From Empedobacter sedimenti (GTDB lineage: Bacteria > Bacteroidota > Bacteroidia > Flavobacteriales > Weeksellaceae): 64,000 nucleotides of DNA. A program made the position numbers and the translations under genes. Positions 43,709 through 52,694 of the stretch are shown here, in pieces. A model generated the notes under the pieces. That model was not told where the DNA came from. It worked only from the letters and a program-made list of their open reading frames with translations, and searched no databases. Each line of letters opens with the position of its first letter. Position 1 is the first letter of the stretch. Where the stretch lies: assembly GCF_030005555.1 (NCBI RefSeq), contig NZ_JASCQG010000004.1, positions 176,815 through 240,814 on the forward strand, in the 5' to 3' direction.

Positions 43709-44497
43709 TTATTCAAATTTAAGAGAAAAAACGAATGCTCTTGTCGATAAAGAATTTAAGCTTCCTGTCCAATACGGCTCAGTCGCTTCTTTATCTGGAA
43801 CTAATTCGTTGTTAAAGAAAAACATTCCTTTCAGCGCTGGTGTTAGTTTAAATCGTTTGAAATAGATTTCAATTCCGATTTCAGCTTGCCAGTTAAAGTT
43901 ATTGGTAGTTGTTCTAAAAACTCCTGCATTATTATCATCCTCTTTATCTTCGTTAGATTGTAGATTCATTAAGTAACCTAATCCTCCTTGAATGTAAGGA
44001 CGTGTATTGAACCAGCGATCTCCATGAAAATTAAGTAACAAAGGAATTTCGACATACGTTGATTTTACTTCTCTAGTTACTTTAGATGGATCTTCTATTG
44101 TTTCTCCTGTAGTAGAATCTAAATAGTTATTGAAATGTAAAGTACGTTGAGAGAAGTGTAGTCCTGGCTCTACTTTCATGTCAATGTAATCATTAACTCG
44201 CATTTTAGCTATCAAACCAACAGAAAATCCTGGTTTGGTTTCTTGATCCAAATAAACCATTCCGTATTGATTTACTCCATCATCATTTGGTGTTTGTGGA
44301 GTTCCTGGTAATGGATTTGTTTGCGCCTTTGGAACAATCTTATAGCTCATCATATTTGTACCCAAAAAATATCCAAAACTAAACTTTTTTTGATCAGTTT
44401 CAGTTCTGTTTTCACTTCTATCGTTATTAGGACGAAACTGTGCGTTAGCTATGCTAGCAACAGTTAATGATAATGCAATGATAAGATTCTTTCTCAT
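43709..44497 (-). CDS. porT: PorT family protein, type IX secretion component
   Basis: A 262-residue outer-membrane beta-barrel protein with signal peptide (LTVASIANAQ). The pattern FSFGYFLGTNMMSYKIV ... PGFSVGLIAKMRVNDYIDMK ... VKSTYVEIPLLLNFHGDRW ... RPYIQGGLGYLMNLQSNED follows PorT/SprT of the type IX secretion system. Its place directly after ubiE is the known flavobacterial arrangement. PorT is needed for export of sorting-domain proteins such as the endonuclease at 30.6 kb. Confidence 0.9.
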   Translation of the reverse strand: MRKNLIIALSLTVASIANAQFRPNNDRSENRTETDQKKFSFGYFLGTNMMSYKIVPKAQTNPLPGTPQTPNDDGVNQYGMVYLDQETKPGFSVGLIAKMRVNDYIDMKVEPGLHFSQRTLHFNNYLDSTTGETIEDPSKVTREVKSTYVEIPLLLNFHGDRWFNTRPYIQGGLGYLMNLQSNEDKEDDNNAGVFRTTTNNFNWQAEIGIEIYFKRFKLTPALKGMFFFNNELVPDKEATEPYWTGSLNSLSTRAFVFSLKFE

Positions 44498-44523
44498 AGA
44501 CTTTCAACGAAAAACAAGCGGTT

Positions 44524-45264
44524 TTATTTTACACTTTTATAAATGCTCGCAATACCAAAAGTAAGTTTTTTATCAATAGGTTGATTAAAATTTACGCTTT
44601 TTAAGATACTTTTCATTTCTTCACCGTGTGGAAAAGCACGAACAGAATCTGGAAGATAGGTATATGCACTCTGATCTTTTGATACCATTTTACCAATTGC
44701 AGGTAATATATTTTTTGAATAGAATGTATACAATTGCTTCATAGGGAATGACGTAGGATACGAGAATTCTAAGATAACAAAAGTTCCTCCAGGTCTTAAA
44801 ACGCGGTTAATTTCGGCTAAACCTTTTTCTAAATTTTCAAAATTACGAACACCAAAAGATACCGTTATACAATCAAATGTATTATCAGGGAAAGGAAGAT
44901 TCTCAGAATCGCCTTGTACCATTTCGATACGATTTTCTAAACCAGCTTCTTTTACTTTTTTACGACCAACTTCTAACATTCCGTTAGATAAATCTAATCC
45001 AGTAATTTTTGCATCTGTATTTTTACCCATCATAATAGCTAAATCTCCCGTACCTGTTGCAATATCTAATATTGTCTTAGGATTAGAAGCTTTCACCATT
45101 TTGATGACGTCTTTTCTCCATTGTATATCAATTCCCATTGATAAAACACGATTTAATAAATCGTATTTAGGCGAAATATTGTCGAACATTTGCTCAACTT
45201 GTTTCTTTTTATTTAAATCTGAAGATTCGTAAGGTGTTACGCTATCGTGTTGATGATTTGTCAT
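44524..45264 (-). CDS. ubiE: Demethylmenaquinone methyltransferase
   Basis: A 246-residue UbiE/MenG. SAM motif [16 protein letters not shown]; family signatures [20 protein letters not shown], quoted at 20, [19 protein letters not shown] and [17 protein letters not shown]. In a flavobacterium with menaquinone only, it performs the last methylation of menaquinone. It is upstream of porT on the same strand with a 26-base gap. Confidence 0.96.
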   Translation of the reverse strand: MTNHQHDSVTPYESSDLNKKKQVEQMFDNISPKYDLLNRVLSMGIDIQWRKDVIKMVKASNPKTILDIATGTGDLAIMMGKNTDAKITGLDLSNGMLEVGRKKVKEAGLENRIEMVQGDSENLPFPDNTFDCITVSFGVRNFENLEKGLAEINRVLRPGGTFVILEFSYPTSFPMKQLYTFYSKNILPAIGKMVSKDQSAYTYLPDSVRAFPHGEEMKSILKSVNFNQPIDKKLTFGIASIYKSVK

Positions 45265-45289
45265 TGTGTAAAGTTATAAAAATCTAATT

Positions 45290-45853
45290 TTATTCGTAAT
45301 TCTCGAAATAAAATTGTTTAAAATCTTCTTTGTTAAATATTTTTGATAAATCGGTTGCTTTTTCGCTACTCGCACTTTTGATGAACATTTTTGGATAATC
45401 CTGATCAATGTTGTAATAGAAGTTTTCGATATATAATTGAGAAGATTTTTCGATAATTCCGTGAAATACCTTGTTGTCAATGGCACTATTATTAGACAAA
45501 AAGATAGAATCTTTGTTTTTTCTTACACCATAAGGACGTGTAAAAGTGATGTATTCTTCGCGAAAAGGATTGATCATTCCAGAAGCACGTGTAATATCAA
45601 CCACCGTATCTACTTTTTTGTTATTAAAAGAATATGCGATTTTTGTCTTACCTTTAGGTAATTCAATTCGCGCATTTTGTTGCGGTGCTACTGTAAAATC
45701 TTTACCATTAATTTTGATAGAAAGTGTTTTGTTAGACGGATTATCAATTACATAACCATCTTTTTTACTTAAAAAGGTATTGTAAATAATTAAGATTAAA
45801 ACGGCTAAACCACAAACGACTAAAAGTCCAATTAATGACGGATTCTTTTTCAT
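45290..45853 (-). CDS. Hypothetical membrane-anchored protein
   Basis: A 187-residue protein with one N-terminal helix (about 7-27, LIGLLVVCGLAVLILIIYNT) and a mostly beta-strand periplasmic part (DGYVIDNPSNKTLSIKINGK, quoted at 20, and FTVAPQQNARIELPKGKTKI). I do not recognise a family. It is the first gene of a probable unit with ubiE and porT (25-base gap), so an envelope or quinone-related role is possible but unproven. Confidence 0.7.
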   Translation of the reverse strand: MKKNPSLIGLLVVCGLAVLILIIYNTFLSKKDGYVIDNPSNKTLSIKINGKDFTVAPQQNARIELPKGKTKIAYSFNNKKVDTVVDITRASGMINPFREEYITFTRPYGVRKNKDSIFLSNNSAIDNKVFHGIIEKSSQLYIENFYYNIDQDYPKMFIKSASSEKATDLSKIFNKEDFKQFYFENYE

Positions 45854-45930
45854 TCGGCTAAATTAATTATAGTTTATCAATTTCGGTATGAGTTAATGCA
45901 TATTTTTATCGACTATTTTAATGAAATGAT

Positions 45931-45938
45931 TAACTTTG
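45931..45938 (+). promoter_or_regulatory. Promoter -7 box of the FabH-like gene
   Basis: TAACTTTG fits TAnnTTTG, 37 bases before ATG 45976; no strong -33 box. Confidence 0.4.
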
Positions 45939-45975
45939 CCGGTATTATTTTTTAATAAAGTTGAACAATATTAAT

Positions 45976-47049
45976 ATGATAAACTCTGTAATTACAGGTT
46001 CTGGACATTACCTGCCTAATAAAATTGTTACAAATGAACAGTTTGTTAACTACGAATTTTTTGATGATAACGGAAATCGCTTAGATAAAAGTGGTGAAGA
46101 AATCACTCGTAAATTTGAAGAAATTACAGAAATTAGAGAGAGACGATATGTAGAAGACGATTTATTGAATTCTGATATCGCAACAGAAGCTGCAAAAATT
46201 GCTATAGAAAGAGCAGGAATTGATCCTGAAGAATTAGATTATGTTATTTGTGCGCATAACTTTGGAGATATAGATCCAGTTGCGCGTCAAATAGATATTA
46301 TGCCTTCTATTTCTGCCAAAGTGAAACATAAATTAGGAATCAAAAACCTAAAATGTAAACCTTATGATATGACATTTGGTTGCCCAGGCTGGATAGAGTC
46401 TTTGATTTTAGCACATCAATTTATACAAGCCAAAATAGCGAAGAAAATCTTAGTGATTGGTTCTGATACGTTATCTCGCGCAGTAGATCCGCACGATCGT
46501 ACAGCGATGATTTTTGCTGATGGTGCTGGTGCTGTTGTTTTAGAGGCAAAAGAAGCAGATTATCAATACGGAATTATCAATCATGCTACGTTGTCATATA
46601 ATGGTGATGAGATGAATTATTTGGTAAACGGAACGTCTCTTAATCCTGATTATGTTGGATCGATCAAAAATATCAATATGAAAGGACGTAAAGTGTATGA
46701 GTTTGTATTGAAAAATGTTCCGCCAGCGATTAAGGAATTGTTAGACGAAACAAATTTATCTATTACAGATATTGATAAAATATTATTACATCAAGCAAAT
46801 GCAAAGATGGATCATGCGATGATTGAGCGTTTGTATAAACTATATGGTATCGAAATTCCAGAAAATGTAGACCCAATGACGGTTCAATTCTTAGGAAACA
46901 CATCTGTCGCTACAGTTCCTACAATGTTTGATTTAATCAACGAAAATAATTTAGCACCACATCAATTCCGTGCAAATGATAAAATTATCATGGCTTCTGT
47001 TGGAGCAAGCATGAATATTAATGCGGTAATTTACCAATTCGAAAAATAA
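45976..47049 (+). CDS. 3-oxoacyl-ACP synthase III family (FabH-like thiolase fold)
   Basis: From ATG 45976 (357 residues) the protein starts [16 protein letters not shown]; an upstream TTG would add only five residues. The catalytic triad is in place: Cys136 in [11 protein letters not shown], His272 in [11 protein letters not shown] and Asn308 in [13 protein letters not shown]. It is longer than canonical FabH (about 320) with a 35-residue insert near [16 protein letters not shown], as in the separate flavobacterial branch often annotated alongside FabH. It could prime fatty acids or make other ketides. aroC follows after 19 bases. Confidence 0.9.
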   Translation: MINSVITGSGHYLPNKIVTNEQFVNYEFFDDNGNRLDKSGEEITRKFEEITEIRERRYVEDDLLNSDIATEAAKIAIERAGIDPEELDYVICAHNFGDIDPVARQIDIMPSISAKVKHKLGIKNLKCKPYDMTFGCPGWIESLILAHQFIQAKIAKKILVIGSDTLSRAVDPHDRTAMIFADGAGAVVLEAKEADYQYGIINHATLSYNGDEMNYLVNGTSLNPDYVGSIKNINMKGRKVYEFVLKNVPPAIKELLDETNLSITDIDKILLHQANAKMDHAMIERLYKLYGIEIPENVDPMTVQFLGNTSVATVPTMFDLINENNLAPHQFRANDKIIMASVGASMNINAVIYQFEK

Positions 47050-47068
47050 CAAAAACTCTTATACTATT

Positions 47069-48127
47069 GTGAATACATTCGGAAGATTATTTAAAATTTC
47101 AACTTTTGGCGAAAGTCATGGTGTAGCAATTGGAGGTGTAATTGATGGCGTTCCAAGCGGAATCGAATTAGATTTTGATTGGATTCAAGCGCAATTAGAT
47201 CGTCGTAAACCAGGACAATCTGCAATTGTAACACAACGAAAAGAACCAGATACAGTTCAATTTCTTTCAGGAATTTTTGAAGGAAAAACAACAGGGGCTT
47301 CTATCGGGTTTATTATTCCGAATGATAACCAAAAATCACATGATTACGATCATATCAAAGGTGTTTTTCGTCCTTCTCATGCCGATTTTACGTACGAAAC
47401 CAAATATGGTGTACGCGATCATAGAGGTGGAGGAAGAACTTCTGCGCGCGAAACTGCGAATTGGGTTGTAGGTGGTGCGGTTGCGAAACATGTGATTCCT
47501 AACATTAATATTACAGCTTATGTAAGTGGTGTTGGTGAATTGAAGTTGGATAATGATTACTCTAAATTAGATTTTTCTAAAATTGAAGAAACAGCAGTTC
47601 GCTGTCCAGATTTGGAAATGGCAGAAAAAATGATTGATCGTATCAAAGAAATTCGCAAAGAAGGAGATACAATTGGTGGTGAAGTAACCTGTGTTATACA
47701 GAATGTGCCAGTTGGCTTAGGTGAACCAATTTTCGATAAATTACATGCACGTTTAGGACAAGCAATGATGTCGATAAATGCGGTAAAAGGTTTTGAATAT
47801 GGCGAAGGTTTTGCTTCAACATCGATGAAAGGATCTGAAATGAATGATCAATTTAACCAAGATGGAACTACAAAAACCAATTATTCTGGCGGAATACAAG
47901 GTGGAGTTTCGAATGGAATGGATATTTATTTCAAGGTCGCTTTCAAGCCAGTTGCGACGCTAATGCAAGAACAAACTACATTGAATGCAGATGGAGAAAT
48001 GGTAGAAATGCACGGAAAAGGTCGTCACGATCCTTGTGTGGTTCCAAGAGCCGTTCCTATTGTGGAGAGTTTAGCTGCAATGGTTTTGGCTGATATGTTG
48101 CTAATACAACGAACAAGAAATATATAA
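47069..48127 (+). CDS. aroC: Chorismate synthase
   Basis: A 352-residue FMN-dependent enzyme that turns EPSP into chorismate. Signatures [39 protein letters not shown], quoted at 20, [19 protein letters not shown] and the C-terminal [16 protein letters not shown] are present. The start is GTG at 47069 ([12 protein letters not shown]). aroK is elsewhere in the window at 56.6 kb. Confidence 0.97.
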   Translation: MNTFGRLFKISTFGESHGVAIGGVIDGVPSGIELDFDWIQAQLDRRKPGQSAIVTQRKEPDTVQFLSGIFEGKTTGASIGFIIPNDNQKSHDYDHIKGVFRPSHADFTYETKYGVRDHRGGGRTSARETANWVVGGAVAKHVIPNINITAYVSGVGELKLDNDYSKLDFSKIEETAVRCPDLEMAEKMIDRIKEIRKEGDTIGGEVTCVIQNVPVGLGEPIFDKLHARLGQAMMSINAVKGFEYGEGFASTSMKGSEMNDQFNQDGTTKTNYSGGIQGGVSNGMDIYFKVAFKPVATLMQEQTTLNADGEMVEMHGKGRHDPCVVPRAVPIVESLAAMVLADMLLIQRTRNI

Positions 48128-48163
48128 AATAAAAAATCCGTTCTGAAAAGAGCGGATTTTTTA
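48128..48163 (+). terminator. Terminator after aroC
   Basis: Stem aaaatccgttct / agagcggatttt (one wobble) with a 4-base GAAA loop and T-run. Confidence 0.87.
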
Positions 48164-48165
48164 TT

Positions 48166-48244
48166 GTTGTCATTCTGAGCTTGTCGAAGAATTTTTATCT
48201 TCATATTATATAATCAGATTTCTTGACAAGCTCGAATTGACAAC
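48166..48244. repeat. GTCATTC-type element with long inverted arms
   Basis: The left part begins gttgtcattctgagcttgtc and the right part is its near-inverse, ending gacaagctcgaattgacaac, over 79 bases. It has the size and form of a miniature inverted-repeat or REP-like element and lies between convergent aroC and the response regulator gene. Confidence 0.6.
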
Positions 48245-48266
48245 TTAGTTTATGTTTTATTATTTC

Positions 48267-48947
48267 TTAACCAAAATCTTTAATCTCCTTTCTGTATGTT
48301 TCTCCTATTGGAATTATTTTCTGATTGAGATAAACAGAATTTCCATCAATTGAAGTTAAAAAATCAAGGTTGATGATATACGAACGATGAATTCTTTTGA
48401 AATGATTTGGTAATTTTTCTTCAAAAGATTTCATGGTTTCTAAAACTAAAATTTTTTCGGTTTTGGTATGAATTCGGATATAATCTTTCAAGCCTTCGAT
48501 GTAAATTAAATCCGAAAAGTTAACTTTTACTTGCTTTCCATCTGCTTTTACAAACAAATACGTTGATTGACTTTTAGTTGATTTTGCCTGAAAAAAATCA
48601 ATGTACTTTTTTACTGAAGCATCAAAGCGTTCTTTCGTAATGGGTTTCAATAAATAATCAACTACATGAAAATTAAAACTTTCTAAAGCATAATTTGGAT
48701 AAGCTGTTGTAACAATAAATTTCTGTGAATAATCAAGTATTTTCATTAACTGAATTCCTGTTAATTCGGGCATTTGAATGTCTGTAAAAATAAGTTCGAC
48801 TTTATTATTTTTTAGGAAATCTATAGCTTCAAAAACTTCGGTTGTCGCAAGAGAAATGGTTAAATTATCGTTTTCAGAAGCGTGTTTTTTTAGTAATTCG
48901 ACAGCTAATGGTTCGTCATCCAAAATAATACAATTAATTTTTGGCAT
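48267..48947 (-). CDS. LytTR-family response regulator
   Basis: A 226-residue two-domain regulator. The receiver has DDEP at 10-13, the phospho-Asp in LIFTDIQMPELTG (Asp56), and VTTAYPNYALESFNF. The C-terminal LytTR DNA-binding domain shows VNFSDLIYIEGLKDYIRIHT, quoted at 20, and RIHRSYIINLDFL. A TTG three bases earlier is the only upstream extension; ATG is preferred. It overlaps the sensor-kinase gene by 14 bases, a coupled pair. Confidence 0.93.
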   Translation of the reverse strand: MPKINCIILDDEPLAVELLKKHASENDNLTISLATTEVFEAIDFLKNNKVELIFTDIQMPELTGIQLMKILDYSQKFIVTTAYPNYALESFNFHVVDYLLKPITKERFDASVKKYIDFFQAKSTKSQSTYLFVKADGKQVKVNFSDLIYIEGLKDYIRIHTKTEKILVLETMKSFEEKLPNHFKRIHRSYIINLDFLTSIDGNSVYLNQKIIPIGETYRKEIKDFG

Positions 48948-50007
48948 CAATCGGGAATTTTAAATAAATATAAAAAGTATCTGAATTGTTATTAATCTCG
49001 AATGTATAATTATTTCCAAAATAATGATGCAATCTTCGTTTCAAATTTGTTAAACCAATTCCGGAAGTTTCATCTTTTTGATGTTGATTAATTTTATTTT
49101 CGACTGAAATTTCGACAAAAGTTGAAGTCGATTTGATTATAATTTTGATAGGCGTTTCTTTTATTTTTACAATTCCGTGTTTGATTGCATTTTCAATTAA
49201 TGGCGATAAAATATAGGGATGAATTTGCGTTGAGTTATTTTCTATTTCAATTGTTTTATCAATATAAAATTTATCTCCAAAACGAATTTGTTCTAAGGCT
49301 AAATATTGATCGATATAATCAACTTCTTTCTTGATTTCAATTTTATCTTTATTGGTTTCGTAAGTTGTAAATCGCATGATTGAACTCAAATTTTCGATTG
49401 CTTTTAGCGATTTATCCGAGTTTACACTTACTAAGCTGTAAATGTTATTGAGCGTATTGAACAAAAAATGAGGATTAATCTGTGCTTTTAGAAAATTAAT
49501 TTCTGCTTCGTTTTTTTCTTGTTCTATTGCGTTGTTTTGTTGTAATGTTTTGATTAAGTGAATGATTGACCATATGAAAATCGTGGTAAAAATATTACCA
49601 CTTCCATAATATAAATTCTCGAAAGCGTATTCCCATAAAGGTGTTTTTTCGTGGTAGTTGACGATTCCAAATAACAAATCTGTTATTACTTGCTCTATTA
49701 AATAACGAACCAGTATGAATGTTAAGAATGAAAAGAAGATAAGTAACAAAGTTTTTTTCCAATTTCTGAAGTTAAAAAGCTTTGGAAGAATGAAAAAATA
49801 AATAATAGAAAACGTAATCATTTCGACAAAAAACATTGTAATCCCAAATAACTGATTGTTCTCTTTTACAAAAACAATAGGTATGCTGGTTTCTTTGCTG
49901 TACTTTATTCTAATAAAATAAAACAAGGAGTAAACGATCCAATAAATAATCAGTATAACCAATTCTTTTGTTTTGGAAAGTGATGGTAATTGATCTTTTT
50001 GGTTCAT
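48934..50007 (-). CDS. LytS-type sensor histidine kinase
   Basis: A 357-residue kinase with four membrane helices in the first about 155 residues (e.g. LVILIIYWIVYSLFYFI; TLLLIFFSFLTFILVRYL), then the HisKA-like His_kinase domain with the phospho-His in QINPHFLFNTLNNIYSL and the ATP part SPLIENAIKHGIVK and GIGLTNLKRRLHHYFG. No extracytoplasmic sensor domain is present, so the signal is likely sensed within the membrane. It is divergent from the TraB-like gene over 140 bases. Confidence 0.92.
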   Translation of the reverse strand: MNQKDQLPSLSKTKELVILIIYWIVYSLFYFIRIKYSKETSIPIVFVKENNQLFGITMFFVEMITFSIIYFFILPKLFNFRNWKKTLLLIFFSFLTFILVRYLIEQVITDLLFGIVNYHEKTPLWEYAFENLYYGSGNIFTTIFIWSIIHLIKTLQQNNAIEQEKNEAEINFLKAQINPHFLFNTLNNIYSLVSVNSDKSLKAIENLSSIMRFTTYETNKDKIEIKKEVDYIDQYLALEQIRFGDKFYIDKTIEIENNSTQIHPYILSPLIENAIKHGIVKIKETPIKIIIKSTSTFVEISVENKINQHQKDETSGIGLTNLKRRLHHYFGNNYTFEINNNSDTFYIYLKFPIDAKN

Positions 50008-50147
50008 TGAAATTAGTTTTTGTAAAAGTAGTACGATTATTTTTTCGGTTAGTTAAGTTTCGTCGATTATTAGAGCGTGTTCGTCGATTAATAATCGCTA
50101 AAAATGTCAGATTGATAGAAATTTGAATTAAAATTAAACAATAACAA

Positions 50148-50972
50148 ATGAAAAATTTATTTATCACAATCGTTGCCGTTCTTAGTTCTATCAATCTATC
50201 AGCGCAAACAAAGTATAATTTTCAAACAAAGTTTGATGATGCTGTGCCAGTTCTTAATATGGGAACGTTTCATATGGGGTATACACCAGATGCAAGTACG
50301 ACTGAATTTGATGAGAATAATCAAGATAATGTTCGCCAAATACATGAAATTGCAAAGCAGATTGCAGCTTTTAAACCTACAATTATTTTGGTCGAACAAA
50401 ATCCTTCTCGTAATAAAATGTTGAATAAACTTTTTCAAGATTATTTACTTGATCCTAAAATGAAATTTGAAAATCCAAACGAAGTTGAATTATTGGCTTA
50501 TGAAGTTGGTCGATTAAGCGGGGCGAAGAAAATTTACGGCATCAATTATCAAGAAGATTATTTATATATGTTGGGCGATTTGTTGAAAGATCAAGATGAT
50601 CCGACAGCATTTAAGAAATACATCGAATTGATGAGAAGTAATGAAACAAAAAATGGAGTTGCAAAGAAAGAAGTAAAACTGAAAGAGTTATTGCAATATT
50701 ATAATCAACCAGAGTTTTTAGATTTTTCTGTAGCTGTTAATGCAGATATGTTAACAACGGTTTCGTACAGAAAATATCCAATAGGAGCAGAGCAAGCAGC
50801 GAAGTATTACCACAGAAATTTGGCTATGTTTTCTAATATGAATAATGTGTCAATTACAAAAGATGACCGCATTTTTGTATTGATGGGAGCGACGCATACA
50901 GCTTTCTTCAAAGATTTTTTGAGACGCTCACCAAAGTTTAAAGAAGTTAATACATTAGATTACCTAAAATAA
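50148..50972 (+). CDS. Exported TraB/DUF5694-like protein
   Basis: A 274-residue protein with a signal peptide (VLSSINLSAQ). The two ends of the mature part carry a GxxH motif each: PVLNMGTFHMGYTP near the start and FVLMGATHTAFFKDFL near the end, the hallmark of the TraB/Tiki/EreA-like fold. A central EVELLAYEVGRLSGAKKIYG also fits. I think it is DUF5694, an uncharacterised group. Paired His and Glu (ILVEQNP) may bind metal and act as a peptidase or hydrolase. It faces a LytS/LytR pair and may be its target. Confidence 0.8.
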   Translation: MKNLFITIVAVLSSINLSAQTKYNFQTKFDDAVPVLNMGTFHMGYTPDASTTEFDENNQDNVRQIHEIAKQIAAFKPTIILVEQNPSRNKMLNKLFQDYLLDPKMKFENPNEVELLAYEVGRLSGAKKIYGINYQEDYLYMLGDLLKDQDDPTAFKKYIELMRSNETKNGVAKKEVKLKELLQYYNQPEFLDFSVAVNADMLTTVSYRKYPIGAEQAAKYYHRNLAMFSNMNNVSITKDDRIFVLMGATHTAFFKDFLRRSPKFKEVNTLDYLK

Positions 50973-50977
50973 AGACA

Positions 50978-51010
50978 TAAAAAAACCTCGCAAACTGCGA
51001 GGTTTTTTTG
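50978..51010. terminator. Bidirectional terminator
   Basis: Stem aaaacctcgca / tgcgaggtttt with a short loop; between the TraB-like gene and rplI. Confidence 0.92.
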
Positions 51011-51028
51011 TATATAGTTGAATAATAA

Positions 51029-51679
51029 TTATTCTTCTGTAGATGGAGTTTCTTCTGTAGCAACTTCTTCAGTGATTTCCTCTTTTTTCGCTTTCTTGTC
51101 GTTAGCGTAAATTGGGTTATCGAAGTTAAAGAAAGAACCTTCTTCTGTATTAGCTTTAGCAGCTTTTTCAGCGTCTAATTTAGCTAATTCTGCTCTAGTT
51201 TTAGCAGCTTCTTCAGCAGCTTTGATAGATGCAGCATCTGGTACAATTTCGAATCCGAAATCTACTTCAACCTCTCTGTGGAAACGAACTTTTGCTTCGT
51301 ATTTTCCTAAACGTTTGATAGTATTTCCAGGGATTCTAATATTTTTCTTCTCGATTTCAACACCAGCTTTTACTAAAGCTTCAGCTAAATCACCATTGTT
51401 AACAGATCCAAATAATTTGTCTCCAGCACCAACTTTAGCTTCAATTTTAACAACTAAACCGTCTAATTTAGACGCTTTTTCTTTAGCTGTAGCAATTAAA
51501 GTTGCTTCTTCAGCTTTACGAGCTTCTAAAACTTCGTTTAATTCTTTTACATTTTTTGGTGTAGCAACAGAAACTAATCCACGTGGGATTAAAAAGTTAC
51601 GTGCGTATCCAGGTTTTACTGAAACAACTTCAAATTCAAAACCTAAACCTTCTACATCTTGTCTTAAAATTACGTTCAT
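51029..51679 (-). CDS. rplI: 50S ribosomal protein L9 with extended C-terminus
   Basis: A 216-residue L9. The first 148 residues are the standard protein: VILRQDVEGLGFEFEVVSVK, quoted at 20, GYARNFLIPRGLVS, FGSVNNGDLAEAL and the C-terminal RFHREVEVDFGFEIVP. About 68 further residues, rich in Glu, Ala and Lys and ending ETPSTEE, are added. Such tails occur in Bacteroidetes, but the role is unknown. Last gene of rpsF-rpsR-rplI. Confidence 0.96.
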   Translation of the reverse strand: MNVILRQDVEGLGFEFEVVSVKPGYARNFLIPRGLVSVATPKNVKELNEVLEARKAEEATLIATAKEKASKLDGLVVKIEAKVGAGDKLFGSVNNGDLAEALVKAGVEIEKKNIRIPGNTIKRLGKYEAKVRFHREVEVDFGFEIVPDAASIKAAEEAAKTRAELAKLDAEKAAKANTEEGSFFNFDNPIYANDKKAKKEEITEEVATEETPSTEE

Positions 51680-51700
51680 GATATTTTAATCTTTAGGTTA

Positions 51701-52003
51701 TTATTTTAATTGATCTCCAATAAATGGCATTAATGCTAAGTGACGAGCTCTTTTAATCGCTTTAGAAACTTTTCTTTGGTATTTTAAAGAAGTTCCTGTG
51801 TAACGACGAGGTAAAATTTTACCTTGCTCATTCACGAATTGAATTAAGAAATCAGCATCTTTATAATCAACATACTTGATTCCAAATTTTTTGAAACGAC
51901 AATATTTTGAATTTGATTGTGTTTCGATATCTAATGGAGATAAATAACGGATTTCTGATTCGTTACCACCTGCCGCTTTTTTTGCTAAATCGTCAATTGC
52001 CAT
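51701..52003 (-). CDS. rpsR: 30S ribosomal protein S18
   Basis: A 100-residue S18 with [20 protein letters not shown], quoted at 20, [20 protein letters not shown], quoted at 20, and [14 protein letters not shown] variant [14 protein letters not shown]. It is slightly longer than E. coli S18 because of an N-terminal extension. Between rpsF and rplI. Confidence 0.98.
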   Translation of the reverse strand: MAIDDLAKKAAGGNESEIRYLSPLDIETQSNSKYCRFKKFGIKYVDYKDADFLIQFVNEQGKILPRRYTGTSLKYQRKVSKAIKRARHLALMPFIGDQLK

Positions 52004-52010
52004 GGCTTAA

Positions 52011-52358
52011 TTACTTGTTAGAGTTAGACTTTAATTTTGTTCTGCGTTTTTCAGCCCAGTCCATACCGTGCTTATCTAATTTCACAGTTAAGAAACGTAG
52101 TACACGCTCATCACGTTTGTAAGCTACTTCTAATTGAGATACTAATTCAGCATTCTCAGTTTTAAATTCTACTAAGTGGTAAAATCCGTTTCTTTTGTTT
52201 TGAATTGAGTAAGCTAATTTTTTTAAGCCCCAATTTTCTTTTGCAACGATTTCTCCTCCGTTAGCAGTAACAAAGTCATTAAATTTATTAACTGCTTCCT
52301 CTACCTGAGATTCAGATAGAACGGGAGTCAAAATGAAAACAGTTTCGTAATGTGTCAT
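52011..52358 (-). CDS. rpsF: 30S ribosomal protein S6
   Basis: A 115-residue S6 with YETVFILTPVLSESQVEEAV, quoted at 20, NWGLKKLAYSIQNKRNGFYH, quoted at 20, and a basic tail. It is the first gene of the operon; a promoter of the group's consensus lies 43 bases upstream. Confidence 0.98.
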   Translation of the reverse strand: MTHYETVFILTPVLSESQVEEAVNKFNDFVTANGGEIVAKENWGLKKLAYSIQNKRNGFYHLVEFKTENAELVSQLEVAYKRDERVLRFLTVKLDKHGMDWAEKRRTKLKSNSNK

Positions 52359-52400
52359 TTTTAACTTCTTTAAGTTATTATTATACTAAAATTCGAGGTG

Positions 52401-52433
52401 CAAATATATAAATAATAATTTGATTAACACAAA
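52401..52433 (-). promoter_or_regulatory. Promoter of the rpsF-rpsR-rplI operon
   Basis: On the minus strand TTTG (52430-52433), 21 bases, TATATTTG (52401-52408). Confidence 0.7.
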
Positions 52434-52529
52434 TGAATGTTTATTGAATATTTATAAAGTGTTTAAATATTGATATAGATAGGGTTGTTGTTTTATTTTG
52501 AATTTTTACTCGATTTTTTTTAAAATAAA

Positions 52530-52560
52530 TTTGCAGATTAAAAAAAGTAACTTATATTTG
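52530..52560 (+). promoter_or_regulatory. Full-consensus promoter of an ORF-less unit
   Basis: TTTG (52530-52533), 19 bases, TATATTTG (52553-52560). It fires toward the terminator at 52611-52644 with no gene between. Confidence 0.75.
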
Positions 52561-52566
52561 TCAACA

Positions 52567-52644
52567 TAAAAGGCTAATGGCTTTTTCATAGGTTTAGGTT
52601 GGTTAAGGTTAAAACCCTCGTTTCTGCGAGGGTTTTCCTTTTTT
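52567..52644 (+). ncRNA. Candidate small RNA or attenuator
   Basis: A stretch of about 78 bases between a consensus promoter and a strong terminator. The only ATG in it is stopped after four codons. A segment ggttt (52591-52595) could pair with aaacc (52612-52616), which is part of the terminator stem, so an alternative antiterminator fold is possible. It lies 51 bases before the aminopeptidase P gene and could control it, or be a free small RNA. The rest of the 336-base rpsF-pepP spacer is AT-rich with no other feature. Confidence 0.5.
52611..52644 (+). terminator. Terminator of the ORF-less unit
   Basis: Perfect stem aaaaccctcg / cgagggtttt with a 6-base loop and T-run. Confidence 0.88.
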
Positions 52645-52694
52645 ATATAAAAACATCTTCTTAAATTTGGTCATATTAATTAATGTAAATTTTT

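Noticed and set aside
51222..51689. 155-codon ORF antisense to rplI
   Set aside because: Composition (Ser/Thr/Pro/Phe-rich) is that of a complement of a Glu/Lys/Ala-rich gene; rplI is certain on the other strand.
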